From positions 496,001 through 560,000 of the forward strand of contig NZ_AP023287.1 of the NCBI RefSeq assembly GCF_014218295.1: a DNA stretch of 64,000 nt. The letters are read 5' to 3'. Below, piece by piece: positions 33,736 to 42,712 of this stretch; positions within the stretch are counted from its first letter, which is position 1; each line of letters begins with the position of its first letter. The notes beneath the pieces were generated by a model that saw nothing but the letters and a program-made list of their open reading frames with translations, did no database searches and was not told the DNA's origin. The position numbers and the translations under genes are program-made. The stretch comes from Mycolicibacterium litorale. Lineage in GTDB: Bacteria > Actinomycetota > Actinomycetes > Mycobacteriales > Mycobacteriaceae.

Positions 33736-34581
33736 ATGGCTTCACAGTCCCAAGTGGTCGTGGTGACAGGCGCCTCCAGTGGCATCGGCGAGGAGACGGC
33801 GCTCCGCTATGCGGGCCGAGGGGCGAGGCTGGTGCTGGCGGCGCGCACCGAGGACGCGTTGCAACGGGTCGCGGACGCGTGCCGGGCGGCTGGGGCCGAG
33901 ACCGTGCTGGTCCAGGCCACCGACATCGCCGAGTGCGGTGAGGTGGAGGAGCTGTTCGGCCTGGCCGCCCACCGCTTCGGGCAGGTCGACATCGCGGTGC
34001 AGTCGGCGGCGATCACGGCCTTCGGCCGGTTCGAGGACGTGCCCGTCGAGGTGTTCGACAACATCGTCCGGACCAACCTGATCGGGGCGGCGAACGTGGC
34101 GCGATGCGCGTTGCGCTCCTTCCACGAGAGCGGAAGTGGGCACCTGGTGCTGATCGGCTCCCTTCTCGGGACGACCGCCGTCCCCTACCAATCCGCGTAT
34201 GTGGCAAGCAAATTCGCGCTCAACGGGCTGGTCCGTTCGGTGCGTCAGGAGAACCGCCACCTGCCCGGCGTCAAGATCCACGGGGTGTATCCGGGTCCGG
34301 TCGACACCCCGGTGTACGGCACAGCAAGCAATTACTACGGCCGCACGCCGCGGGTGCCGCCCACCGCGGTGACGCCATCGACCGTCGTCTCGGCGATCGT
34401 GCGGGCCACCGACCGGCAGCGTTCCAGCGAGCGGCAGGTCGGGTGGGCCAACCGGCCCGCGATCGCGGTGTACCGCCTGTTGCCGTCGGTGTATGACGCT
34501 CTCGTCGGGCCGTTCCTGCGTGCCGTCGCGTTCACGTCGGAGTCGACGGAGCCGACCGAGGGGAATGTGTTCGCACGGTAG
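33736..34581 (+). CDS. Short-chain dehydrogenase
   Basis: 281 aa. TGASSGIG cofactor motif at the N-terminus, QSAAITAFG in the NNAG position, and the catalytic Ser...YVASK in GSLLGTTAVPYQSAYVASK. ATG 33736 and GTG 33733 are adjacent possible starts. The C-terminal part (after about 220) resembles SDRs that sit in mycobacterial lipid or polyketide loci. It is separated from the epimerase by 33 bp and may share its transcript. Confidence 0.85.
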   Translation: MASQSQVVVVTGASSGIGEETALRYAGRGARLVLAARTEDALQRVADACRAAGAETVLVQATDIAECGEVEELFGLAAHRFGQVDIAVQSAAITAFGRFEDVPVEVFDNIVRTNLIGAANVARCALRSFHESGSGHLVLIGSLLGTTAVPYQSAYVASKFALNGLVRSVRQENRHLPGVKIHGVYPGPVDTPVYGTASNYYGRTPRVPPTAVTPSTVVSAIVRATDRQRSSERQVGWANRPAIAVYRLLPSVYDALVGPFLRAVAFTSESTEPTEGNVFAR

Positions 34582-34699
34582 TCCTCGGGTGAGGCCCCAG
34601 AGGCCGTCTCGAGCGCCAGGCGACTTCTTCACCACGTGCGGCGTGGTCGAGCCTGCTCGTAGCTGTGCTCGGCCGTGGATCTCCGCTGTCACACCCTGC

Positions 34700-34715
34700 T
34701 GTGACCAGTATCACA
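34700..34715. promoter_or_regulatory. CRP (cAMP receptor protein) site
   Basis: TGTGA-CCAGTA-TCACA fits the mycobacterial CRP consensus TGTGA-N6-TCACA exactly. A weaker half (TGTCACA) lies 13 bp upstream. It is 487 bp before the start of the exported protein gene, so either the promoter is far upstream or another transcript begins here. Confidence 0.7.
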
Positions 34716-34853
34716 GTGCGCTGTCGTTGCGGCTGGGTCGGCGGCGCGCTGGACCCACTCCGACCGTCCCACGCGCGCATTTCGGACCCGCTTCGGAGCT
34801 CTTACCGGCAAACAATCGTTCCGGGCGATGATGGGCCGGATTCGGTTAGCTGA

Positions 34854-34872
34854 TTAGGTGAGGCTCGCCTAA
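34854..34872. promoter_or_regulatory. IdeR (iron-dependent repressor) box
   Basis: TTAGGTGAGGCTCGCCTAA matches 16 of 19 positions of the usual mycobacterial iron box TTAGGTTAGGCTAACCTAA and keeps the palindromic ends. Suggests repression in high iron of a promoter reading toward 35187. Confidence 0.75.
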
Positions 34873-35186
34873 AACCACCGCTCAAGCCGGTATGGGGCGG
34901 TTTGCTTGATTCGCGTGAGCTTACATGTTCAAAGTCCCCCGCGGGGGCCACGTCGCTCGGGGAACGAGTGCCGGGTGCTGATGGGGGAGACGGCGGATTG
35001 TCCGACTCCGGATCGATCGTCAGCTAGCCACGGTGTTGCCAGCGGTGTCTCAGGTTCTTCACAGGCCGTTTCGCGTCCCAGCCTGTCGGCGCAGGTGGGA
35101 CGTAGGCATTGTTCATCAGCTAACGCTCAGCTACGTTCCGTTCTGCCTGATAAGGCCACCCTCAGTTACTTACACCAGGAGACGAA

Positions 35187-36728
35187 GTGCACCACGCCCA
35201 CGCTGCTGACTCGGGCCGGGATTCCACCACCCGCACGTCGCGTGTCAGCAAGTTCCTCACCGCCGGCGTCGCCGCCGCCGGCGCTGCCGCCATCGCCGTC
35301 ACTCCGGTGTCGCCGGTGCTCGACGACATCAAGATCGAGGCCTCGGCTGAACAGCGCGCAGTTGCGCTGACGGCGGCCGCGGACCCGCTCGTCGTCTTCC
35401 AGCGCTTCGTCGCTGAGACGCTGCTGAACTCGGGCTACCTCGGCAGCAACGCCACCAACGCCTATGCGGCGGTGGCGTCGGCGTTCGTGGACGCCGGCCT
35501 CTTCGGCGAATTGTCGGACATCATCTCGGGGAACCTGTCCAACCCGGTCCCGCTACTGACCCGCCTGTCGCAGTTCGGGGCCGTCTACGGTGACGACCTT
35601 CGGGTCGCGCTGTTCGGCTGGGAGGACAACCCCGCCACCCCCGCCGTCGACCCGTATCTGGGCGTCTTCGATCGCTATCAGCTGGTGGGCGCAGAGTTCC
35701 AGGCGCTGCTGGCTGATCTGCAGAACTACGATCCGCCGACGGACGATCCCACGCAGGGTCGGTTCACGAATCTGGCCTTCGAGCTGAACAACTTCTTCGT
35801 GTTCGGCGTTCTCGACAACCTCCGCCCCCTGATCGGCGCCACGCCTGCGGGCATTGTGCCGCTGTTCTCCATCCCGGGCGACTTCCTGGGTGGCGAGGTG
35901 GCGGGTGGATTCGAGGGTGCTCTGCCCGGCTTCGACCGTCTCGACAACCTGATCAACGTGCTGAACGAGCAGACGTTCGTCCGTGCCGCCGTCGGTCCGT
36001 TCCAGACGGCGTTCTTCCAGGTCGCGCAGTCGCTGGACGACGCGCTGGCCGCCTACGAGGAAGGCGACACCGAACTCGCGCTCAACGAGCTGACCAACCT
36101 GCCGCTCCGAACGGTCAATGCGTTCGTCAACGGCTTCGCGCCGAGCTTCAGCCCCGGCGGGGAGGAATGGCCCAGCCTGATCGACCCGAGGCAGCAGCAG
36201 GCCGGTCTGTTCAAGTACCTCGCGGTGGACCTGCCCAACCAGCTCATCACCGCGCTGGGCGGAACGCCTTACGTGCCGCAGGTGCCGCCGGCGCCGAGTG
36301 CTCCCGATGCGAACATGAACGCCCTACTGGCCGCCGCCGGCGCACCGGAGGGCACCGTCACCAAGAAGATCGAGGACACCGCGGGGGCTACGGCTGACGA
36401 CACGGCGGAACTGGTCACCGACACCACGGTGGTCGACACCACCGCCGGTGAGGGCGACGAGGTGGTCGTCGTCGACGAGGTGGACGAGGACACCAAGGTC
36501 ACACCTGCCAAGGCGGGCTACAAGCCCGGCGACGGTCTCAAGGCGCTCAAGAAGGCCGGCGAGGACTTCAACAAGGGCGTCAAGAACTTCTTCAATCCCA
36601 AGAAGAAGGACGGCGACAAAGGCGAGACTGCCGGCGCCGACAGCAGCACCGGGGGCGCAACCGGTGGCGCAACCGGCGGGACGGCCAGTGGCTCGTCCGG
36701 CGAGGCCGGTGGCGAGGCCGGCGAGTAG
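35187..36728 (+). CDS. Exported acidic/Gly-tailed protein, function unknown
   Basis: 513 aa. GTG start with AGGAGA 7 nt upstream. A polar N-terminus precedes a hydrophobic signal (about 20-45, SKFLTAGVAAAGAAAIAVTP), then a helical domain (about 65-390: FVAETLLNSGYLGS, LSDIISGNLSNP, FNNFF/NLRPLIG elements). The C-terminus changes to an acidic stretch (EGDEVVVVDEVDED), a Lys-rich one (FFNPKKKDGDK) and Gly/Ser/Thr repeats (GGATGGATGG). The layout recalls PE/PPE-like surface proteins of fast growers but has no PE or PPE motif. The upstream iron and cAMP boxes suggest a role under iron limitation (inference). Confidence 0.75.
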   Translation: MHHAHAADSGRDSTTRTSRVSKFLTAGVAAAGAAAIAVTPVSPVLDDIKIEASAEQRAVALTAAADPLVVFQRFVAETLLNSGYLGSNATNAYAAVASAFVDAGLFGELSDIISGNLSNPVPLLTRLSQFGAVYGDDLRVALFGWEDNPATPAVDPYLGVFDRYQLVGAEFQALLADLQNYDPPTDDPTQGRFTNLAFELNNFFVFGVLDNLRPLIGATPAGIVPLFSIPGDFLGGEVAGGFEGALPGFDRLDNLINVLNEQTFVRAAVGPFQTAFFQVAQSLDDALAAYEEGDTELALNELTNLPLRTVNAFVNGFAPSFSPGGEEWPSLIDPRQQQAGLFKYLAVDLPNQLITALGGTPYVPQVPPAPSAPDANMNALLAAAGAPEGTVTKKIEDTAGATADDTAELVTDTTVVDTTAGEGDEVVVVDEVDEDTKVTPAKAGYKPGDGLKALKKAGEDFNKGVKNFFNPKKKDGDKGETAGADSSTGGATGGATGGTASGSSGEAGGEAGE

Positions 36729-36744
36729 GTCGAGCTAGTTACAG

Positions 36745-36776
36745 CGACGGCCCCCTCGGCGACGAGGGGGCCGTCG
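36745..36776 (+). terminator. Strong terminator hairpin
   Basis: CGACGGCCCCCTCG / CGAGGGGGCCGTCG, perfect 14-bp arms, GCGA loop, 16 bp past the stop of the exported protein gene. Confidence 0.8.
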
Positions 36777-36894
36777 TCTCGTATGGCGCCACGGAACAGT
36801 CCGAAGCGGTGGCATTCCGATGGTTGCGAGTCCTCGGTAGCCATCCGCGCAAGATGATGGAGAGTCACGCCGAATCGTTGCGGAAAGAACGTGG

Positions 36895-36965
36895 AGCCGA
36901 TGACGGGAATCGAACCCGCGTATTCAGCTTGGGAAGCTGATGTTCTGCCATTGAACTACATCGGC
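36895..36965 (-). tRNA. tRNA-Gly (anticodon CCC)
   Basis: 71 nt, full cloverleaf on the minus strand. Acceptor GCCGATG/CATCGGC with U discriminator, D stem GTTC/GAAC, anticodon stem TCAGC/GCTGA around loop TTCCCAA (anticodon CCC), T stem GCGGG/CCCGT with loop TTCGATT. CCA is not encoded. It reads GGG glycine codons. The place next to dcd agrees with a tRNA-Gly gene I recall in the same spot in other mycobacteria. Confidence 0.95.
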
Positions 36966-37024
36966 CTTACCAGCTCGCGCCGGTGATCACGGAGATTATC
37001 ACTTGAAGCCGATACTCTCGTCGG

Positions 37025-37597
37025 GTGCTGCTCTCCGATCGTGACATCCGGGCCGAGATCGCCGCCGGACGGCTCGCCCTCGATCCGTTCGACGACAGTC
37101 TGGTGCAGCCGTCGAGCATCGACGTCCGCCTCGACACCCTTTTCCGCGTCTTCAACAACACCCGCTACACCCACATCGACCCGGCCCAGCAGCAGGACGA
37201 GCTGACCAGCCTCGTCGAACCCGCGCCCGGCGAGCCGTTCGTCCTGCATCCCGGCGAGTTCGTCCTGGGCTCGACCCTCGAACTGTGCACCCTGCCCGAC
37301 GACCTCGCCGGCCGGCTGGAAGGCAAGTCCTCGCTCGGACGCCTCGGCCTGCTGACGCACTCCACGGCGGGCTTCATCGATCCCGGTTTCAGCGGCCACA
37401 TCACCCTCGAGCTCTCCAACGTCGCCAACCTGCCGATCACCCTGTGGCCCGGTATGAAGATCGGCCAGCTCTGCCTGCTGCGGCTCACCAGCCCCGCCGA
37501 GCACCCCTACGGCAGCGCCAGCGTGGGCTCGAAGTACCAGGGCCAGCGCGGCCCGACACCGTCGCGCTCCTACCAGAACTTCATCAAGCTGAGCTGA
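37025..37597 (+). CDS. dcd: dCTP deaminase (bifunctional Dcd/Dut type)
   Basis: 190 aa, the standard length. Converts dCTP to dUTP and, in mycobacteria, on to dUMP, feeding thymidylate synthesis. Visible: the trimer-forming N-terminus [20 protein letters not shown], the catalytic region [14 protein letters not shown], and [19 protein letters not shown] with the active-site Glu. GTG start at 37025. Alone in its transcript between tRNA-Gly and the 37861 gene. Confidence 0.96.
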   Translation: MLLSDRDIRAEIAAGRLALDPFDDSLVQPSSIDVRLDTLFRVFNNTRYTHIDPAQQQDELTSLVEPAPGEPFVLHPGEFVLGSTLELCTLPDDLAGRLEGKSSLGRLGLLTHSTAGFIDPGFSGHITLELSNVANLPITLWPGMKIGQLCLLRLTSPAEHPYGSASVGSKYQGQRGPTPSRSYQNFIKLS

Positions 37598-37733
37598 CGT
37601 CGACTCTGCATCCAGGGCGCAGAAGTTCGAGTGGACGACGCCGTGAGCGCGGAGTCAATCGCCGGGGAATGTGAACTGGCCGGCGCCCGTTGTCGTAGTC
37701 CCGAGTAGGGTTTCTCCTACGGGGAAATCGAAG

Positions 37734-37774
37734 CGACCAGCTAACGCGTTCCTTTGTAACGACGGGGCTGGTCG
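37734..37774. promoter_or_regulatory. Inverted repeat in the leader of the 37861 gene
   Basis: CGACCAGC (37734-37741) and GCTGGTCG (37767-37774) are exact complements 25 nt apart, with a smaller GTAGG/CCTAC hairpin at about 37705-37720. It could be an operator or leader structure for the actin-like membrane protein gene. Weak evidence. Confidence 0.3.
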
Positions 37775-37860
37775 TGCCGATGAAGTATCTAGTTGTCGGC
37801 TCGTGCAGTACCGGCGCGCCGTCACCCAATAATCGATATAGCAAACTTTTGGAGGGCTTG

Positions 37861-39627
37861 GTGGACATCGTACTTGGTGTCTCGATGACACCGAAGACGG
37901 TCCGCATGGTGCTGGTCGAGGGCGAGAAGGCCGACGGGGTGACTGTCGACCACGACGTCTTCGACATCACCGCTGTCGAAGGTTCAGCAACGTCGAGCGC
38001 GGCCGATCAGGTCGTCGCCGCGGTGCTCGGGACGCAGGAGAGCGCCGCCGCCGGCGGGCACCATCTGAAGTCGATCGGCGTGGCGTGGAGTGACCACGCC
38101 GAGGCGGCCGCCCTGCGCGACACGCTGACCGCCCGCGGTATCGAAGACGTCATGCTGGTCTCCGAGGGCCACGCCGCCGCCTCGCTCGCTCAGGCGGTGG
38201 GCCGCGCGGTCGGTTACGCCAGCACGGCGCTGTTCTTCATCGACCGCGACACCGCGACCCTGTCGGTCGTGCAGACCGACGACGGCTCCGTCACCAAGGT
38301 GCTCAGCCGCAGCCTGCACAGCACCGACGCGATGGCCGTGCTGACCGAGATGGCCGCCGCCGTCGACGCCCAGGACTCCCCGCCGCAGGGCATGTTCGTC
38401 GTCGGCTCCGGCGTCGACGTGACCGAGGTGAAGGCTCATCTCGAGCGGCTGCTGTCGCTGCCGATCAATGCCCCCGAGGAGCCCGAACTCGCACTCGCCC
38501 GCGGCGCCGCACTGGCGTCCGCGCACGCCCCCGCCTTCGAGGCGTCGACCGTCGGTCTGGCCTACTCCCAGGACCCCGACGACGGCACCACCGCGGGCAG
38601 CGCCTACGCCGCGTTCGGCGCCGCGGCCACGCAGATGGCCCCGACCAGCGCACCCGCCGTCGCCCCGATGGCGTATGCCGAAGCCGAGGCCGATGACCTC
38701 CGCCCGCCCGTCGACGACGAGGGGCGCAAGCCGTTCCTGCTGGTCGGCAGCGCGCTGTCGTCGATCTTCGTGGTCGGCGTGGTGGCCCTTGTCATCTCGC
38801 TGGCCGTGAACATCCGGCCCACCGCCGACCAGCGCCCCAGCCCCGCCGAGGCCGCGATCGTGCCGAGCGCGCAGGCGCCCCGCCCGGCGCCCGCACCGGA
38901 GGCCCAGCCCGCGGTCGCACCTCCGGCACCGCCGGCCGAGACCATCAAGGCCCCGATCCCGGTCGTGCAGCAGGCGCCGCAGGCCCCGCCGCGCACGGTT
39001 TACGTGGAGAAGGCGCCGGCGCCCGCCCCGGCGGCGCCCGCTCCGGCCCCGGCACCCGCACCCGCGGCACCGGCCCCTGTGCCGGCTCCCGTCGCGCCGG
39101 TGCCGGTTCCGGTGCCCGCACCCGCGCCCATCGTCCCGGCGCCGGTGTTCCGGCTGCCCGCGCCCGTCATCCAGCTGCCGCGTCCGCAGCTGCCGCCGAT
39201 CTTCCGGCCGCCCGCCGACGACGACGAGCCCGACCGTCCGTCGTGGCCCAGCCCCTGGAAGCCGCCGTGGCAGCCCAGCCCGCAGAAGCCGCCGCAGCAG
39301 GAAGAGCCCGACACCGGGTGGCCGCTGCCGCAGCAGCCGACGCGGACGGTGGTGCCGCAGGCGCCGTCGGTTCCCTCGGTGCCTCAGGCGCCCCGGCCGC
39401 AGGTTCCGCAGTCGCCGTATGTGCCTCAGGCGCCGTCGAATCCGTACTTCCCGCCCTCCGGCGGGTCGGGCGGCACCGGTGGATCCGGCGGGTCGGGTGC
39501 CGGGTCGAGCAGAGGTGACTACGGGTCCGGCTCGGGCTCGGGCTCCTACGACCGCGGCGGATCGTCGTCGTCGGGCGGGGAGGACTCCCTGTGGCCGTTC
39601 CCGTCCTTCGGGGGCGGAGGGCGCTAA
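37861..39627 (+). CDS. Membrane protein with actin/Hsp70-like domain and long Pro-rich exported tail (copy 2)
   Basis: 588 aa. GTG 37861 follows TTGGAGGG; VDIVLGVSM at the start matches copy 1. Residues 1-220 form a degenerate actin-like fold (LFFIDRDTATLSVVQTDDG as the phosphate-2 strand, PELALARGAALASAHA at the end), an Ala-rich linker follows, one membrane helix at about 292-317, then some 270 exported residues of PAPAP repeats (PAPAPAAPAP type), PP-W-P segments and a Gly/Ser end (SGSGSYDRGGSSSSGG). The tail could span peptidoglycan. No function known for the family. Confidence 0.78.
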   Translation: MDIVLGVSMTPKTVRMVLVEGEKADGVTVDHDVFDITAVEGSATSSAADQVVAAVLGTQESAAAGGHHLKSIGVAWSDHAEAAALRDTLTARGIEDVMLVSEGHAAASLAQAVGRAVGYASTALFFIDRDTATLSVVQTDDGSVTKVLSRSLHSTDAMAVLTEMAAAVDAQDSPPQGMFVVGSGVDVTEVKAHLERLLSLPINAPEEPELALARGAALASAHAPAFEASTVGLAYSQDPDDGTTAGSAYAAFGAAATQMAPTSAPAVAPMAYAEAEADDLRPPVDDEGRKPFLLVGSALSSIFVVGVVALVISLAVNIRPTADQRPSPAEAAIVPSAQAPRPAPAPEAQPAVAPPAPPAETIKAPIPVVQQAPQAPPRTVYVEKAPAPAPAAPAPAPAPAPAAPAPVPAPVAPVPVPVPAPAPIVPAPVFRLPAPVIQLPRPQLPPIFRPPADDDEPDRPSWPSPWKPPWQPSPQKPPQQEEPDTGWPLPQQPTRTVVPQAPSVPSVPQAPRPQVPQSPYVPQAPSNPYFPPSGGSGGTGGSGGSGAGSSRGDYGSGSGSGSYDRGGSSSSGGEDSLWPFPSFGGGGR

Positions 39628-39705
39628 CCAAGCGTCCACCGGACGTTCGCGTCCCGCTCGTCGGCACGTAGCGGTCCGCTCATCGGACCCGCCTACCAAG
39701 GCGGT

Positions 39706-41034
39706 ATGCGATGCGCTGTGTTCGGCACGGGATACCTGGGCGCCACCCACGCCGCCGGGATGGCCGAGTTGGGCCACGAGGTCGTCGGTGTCGACATCGA
39801 TCCCGGCAAGGTGGCCAAACTCGCCGCCGGCAACATCCCGTTCTTCGAGCCCGGCCTGCCCGAGGTGCTCACCGCCAACCTCGGCGCCGGCCGGCTGACC
39901 TTCACCACCGACTACGACGTCGCCGCCGAGTTCGCCGACGTGCACTTCCTCGGCGTCGGCACACCGCAGAAGAGGGGCGAGTACGGCGCCGACCTGCGCC
40001 ACGTGCACGCCGTCATCGACACGCTGGTACCGCGGCTGCGCCGCGACGCTGTGATCGTCGGCAAGTCCACCGTCCCCGTGGGCACCGCCGCCGACCTCGC
40101 CGGCCGGGCCCGCGCCCTGGCGCCCGCCGGGGTGGACGTCGAGGTGGCGTGGAACCCCGAATTCCTCCGCGAAGGCCTCGCTGTCCACGACACCATGCAC
40201 CCGGACCGCATCGTCCTTGGCGTACAGGAGGATTCGCGACGCGCCGAGCAGGCGGTCCGGCAGCTCTACGCACCACTGCTCGAGGCGGGGGTGCCGTTCC
40301 TGGTGACCGATCTGCAGACCGCCGAGCTGGTGAAGGTCTCCGCCAATGCGTTTCTGGCGACCAAGATCTCGTTCATCAACGCGATCGCGGAGGTGTGTGA
40401 GGCCGCCGGCGCCGACGTCGGCCTGCTCGCCGACGCGCTCGGCCACGACCCCCGTATCGGGCGGCGCTTCCTCAACGCCGGCCTGGGCTTCGGCGGCGGC
40501 TGCCTGCCCAAGGACATCCGCGCGTTCATGGCCCGCGCGGGGGAGCTCGGCGCGAGCCACGCCCTCACCTTCCTGCGCGAGGTCGACAGCATCAACATGC
40601 GACGCCGCACCCGGATGGTCGAACTCACCACGGCCGCGTGCGGCGGTTCGCTGCTCGGCGCGAACGTCGCGGTGCTGGGTGCGGCGTTCAAACCCCACTC
40701 CGACGACGTCCGCGACTCACCCGCGCTGAACGTGGCCGGCATGCTGCAACTCAACGGTGCGACGGTCAACGTCTACGACCCCAAGGCGATGGACAACTCG
40801 CGGCGGGTGTTCCCCACACTGAACTACGCGACCTCGATCGCGGACGCCTGCGAACACGCCGACGCGGTGCTCGTCGGCACCGAATGGCCGGAGTTCGTCG
40901 ACCTCGAGCCGGCGGCCCTTGCCGACACGGTGCGCGCCAAAGTGGTTGTCGACGGGCGCAATTGCCTCGACGCCGCGCGGTGGCAGGACGCCGGCTGGCG
41001 GGTGTACGCGCTGGGCCGGCAGGCCCCGGCGTAG
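39706..41034 (+). CDS. udgA: UDP-glucose 6-dehydrogenase
   Basis: 442 aa. Oxidises UDP-glucose to UDP-glucuronate with 2 NAD+. Visible: FGTGYLGATHAAGMAELGHEV (NAD site), VGTPQ, KSTVPVGTA, WNPEFLREG, and GFGGGCLPKD with catalytic Cys266. Complete at both ends. Its M. tuberculosis counterpart is Rv0322 in the same order after dcd. UDP-glucuronate serves surface polysaccharides; with rmlA nearby this is a sugar-nucleotide neighbourhood. Confidence 0.95.
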   Translation: MRCAVFGTGYLGATHAAGMAELGHEVVGVDIDPGKVAKLAAGNIPFFEPGLPEVLTANLGAGRLTFTTDYDVAAEFADVHFLGVGTPQKRGEYGADLRHVHAVIDTLVPRLRRDAVIVGKSTVPVGTAADLAGRARALAPAGVDVEVAWNPEFLREGLAVHDTMHPDRIVLGVQEDSRRAEQAVRQLYAPLLEAGVPFLVTDLQTAELVKVSANAFLATKISFINAIAEVCEAAGADVGLLADALGHDPRIGRRFLNAGLGFGGGCLPKDIRAFMARAGELGASHALTFLREVDSINMRRRTRMVELTTAACGGSLLGANVAVLGAAFKPHSDDVRDSPALNVAGMLQLNGATVNVYDPKAMDNSRRVFPTLNYATSIADACEHADAVLVGTEWPEFVDLEPAALADTVRAKVVVDGRNCLDAARWQDAGWRVYALGRQAPA

Positions 41035-41044
41035 CGTCACGGCT

Positions 41045-41368
41045 GTGCCGGTCTATGCGCTGAACCTGTTCGACGTCGCCGACCGCGACGAGTACCTCGC
41101 CTACGCCCGCCGCTCGCCTGCCGCGGTGGCCGCCCACGGCGGCCGCGTCGTCGCCCTCGGGCAGTTCCGCGAATCGGTCACCGGCGACATCGCACCCCGC
41201 CGGGTGCTGATCCTCGTCGAATGGGAGTCCAAGGAGGCGTTCGACAGCTATCGCGACGACCCCGACCTCGCCGACCTTCACCCGCACCGCGAGAACGGCT
41301 CGTCGAACTACATCTGGCATTTGTTCGACCGCTTGGACGATCTGCGGCCCCTCCTTAAGCTCGAGTGA
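41045..41368 (+). CDS. DUF1330-type small protein
   Basis: 107 aa from GTG 41045. A ferredoxin-like alpha/beta sandwich is suggested by ALNLFDVADRDEYLAYARRS, GRVVALGQF and LILVEWESKEAFDSYRDDPD, the pattern of the DUF1330/EthD-like family. Stop overlaps the P450 ATG (TGATG), so the two are co-translated. A monooxygenase accessory or lipid-binding role is possible but unproven. Confidence 0.78.
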   Translation: MPVYALNLFDVADRDEYLAYARRSPAAVAAHGGRVVALGQFRESVTGDIAPRRVLILVEWESKEAFDSYRDDPDLADLHPHRENGSSNYIWHLFDRLDDLRPLLKLE

Positions 41369-42711
41369 TGGTGCTCGACTCGACACGGTCGGCGGTCCGG
41401 CAACGGGTCCGGTGGCTGGCGCTGCACGGGTTCGTCCGCACGATGGCGCGCCTCGGCATGCGACGCGGCGATCCGCAGGCACGGCTCATCGCCGATCCGG
41501 CAGTCCGCGCCGACCCCGCCGCCTTCGCCGACGAACACCGCGACAAGGGCCCCGTGGTCCGCGGCCGGGTCGGTCTGATCACGTTCGACCACGCCGTCGC
41601 CAACGAACTGCTGCGCTCCGATGACTTCCGGGTGTCCTCGCTCGGCGGTGAACTGCCCAAACCGCTGCGCCGCATCATCGACCGCACCGACACCGGCCTG
41701 CTGCACCCGATCGAACCGCCGTCGATGCTGTCCATCGAGCCGCCCGACCACACCCGCTGCCGCAAGCTGGTGTCCTCGGTGTTCACCACCCGCGCCGTCA
41801 CCGCACTGCGCGACGGCGTCACGGCCACCGCCGAGAAACTGCTCGACGACCTCCAACGCGACGCCACCGGCACCGGTGCCGTCGACATCGTGGCGCGGTA
41901 CTGCTCGCTGCTGCCGGTCTCCGTCATCAGCGACGTCCTCGGTGTGCCGGACGCCGACCGCGCCCGGATCCTGCACTACGGCGAACTGGGGGCGCCCAGC
42001 CTCGACATCGGGCTGAGTTGGCCGCAGTACCTGCGCGTGCACAGCGGTGTCGCCGGATTCAACGCGTGGCTGACCAACCACCTCGAGAACCTGCGCCGCA
42101 ACCCCGGCGACGACCTGCTCAGCCAACTCATCTCGGCCACCGAGGACGGGGCGGGCCTGAGCGAACGGGAACTGGAGGCGACGGCCGGGCTCGTGCTGGC
42201 GGCCGGCTTCGAGACCACCGTCAACCTGCTCGGCAACGGCATCAAGATGCTGCTCGAGCACCCCGACCAACTGGCGAAACTGCGGGAGCGCCCGGAACTG
42301 TGGCCGACCGCGGTCGAGGAGATCCTGCGGCTGGATTCGCCGGTGCAGATGAGCGCGCGGGTGGCCAAGAAGGACATCGAGGTGGCCGGCATGCCGGTGC
42401 GCCGCGGCGAGCTGATCATCATCCACCTCGCCGGGGCCAACCGCGATCCCAAAGTCTTCGATGATCCGCACCGCTTCGACGTCGAACGCGACAACGCGGG
42501 CAAGCACCTGTCGTTCTCCGGCGGCAGGCACTTCTGCCTGGGCGCCGCGCTGGCGCGCGCGGAAGGCGAAGTGGGGTTGCGGACGTTCTTCGAACGGTTC
42601 CCCGACGCCAGGCTCGCCGGATCCGGCAGCCGCCGCGACACCAGGGTGCTGCGCGGGTGGTCGACCTTGCCGATCGCGCTCGGAACGGCGCGTGCCGCGC
42701 TAGGTTCATGA
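41368..42711 (+). CDS. Cytochrome P450
   Basis: 447 aa. I-helix AGFETTVNLL (oxygen-binding region with the acid-alcohol pair ET), K-helix EEILR (ExxR), and the haem loop FSGGRHFCLGAALARAEG with the thiolate Cys near residue 389. Bacterial class I P450 needing a ferredoxin and reductase, neither encoded nearby. Substrate unknown. ATG 41368 overlaps the upstream stop; GTG 41365 is an alternative. Confidence 0.93.
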   Translation: MVLDSTRSAVRQRVRWLALHGFVRTMARLGMRRGDPQARLIADPAVRADPAAFADEHRDKGPVVRGRVGLITFDHAVANELLRSDDFRVSSLGGELPKPLRRIIDRTDTGLLHPIEPPSMLSIEPPDHTRCRKLVSSVFTTRAVTALRDGVTATAEKLLDDLQRDATGTGAVDIVARYCSLLPVSVISDVLGVPDADRARILHYGELGAPSLDIGLSWPQYLRVHSGVAGFNAWLTNHLENLRRNPGDDLLSQLISATEDGAGLSERELEATAGLVLAAGFETTVNLLGNGIKMLLEHPDQLAKLRERPELWPTAVEEILRLDSPVQMSARVAKKDIEVAGMPVRRGELIIIHLAGANRDPKVFDDPHRFDVERDNAGKHLSFSGGRHFCLGAALARAEGEVGLRTFFERFPDARLAGSGSRRDTRVLRGWSTLPIALGTARAALGS

Positions 42712-42712
42712 C

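Larger units (their letters stand above)
34582..35186. other. 605-bp intergenic leader with CRP- and IdeR-type boxes
   Basis: Carries a perfect CRP-type palindrome (34700-34715) and an IdeR-type iron box (34854-34872), followed by about 310 bp of leader before the next gene. The leader has a CCCCCGCGGGGG palindrome (34936-34947). AGGAGA lies 7 nt before the GTG at 35187. A frame opening at 34906 shows no protein-like character, so the stretch may be an untranslated leader or hold a small RNA. Confidence 0.6.

Noticed and set aside
34906..35370. ORF in the leader downstream of the IdeR box
   Set aside because: Ser/Pro/Arg composition, no ribosome site, and it overlaps the start of the exported protein gene in another frame.
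36895..36965. tRNA-Gly as an integration site for a mobile island
   Set aside because: No integrase, no repeated tRNA end within the window, and the flanking genes follow the usual mycobacterial order.
37984..40698. Open minus-strand frame of about 900 codons opposite the Pro-rich protein and udgA
   Set aside because: Composition is Gly/Arg repeats; the plus strand encodes recognised proteins across the entire stretch.
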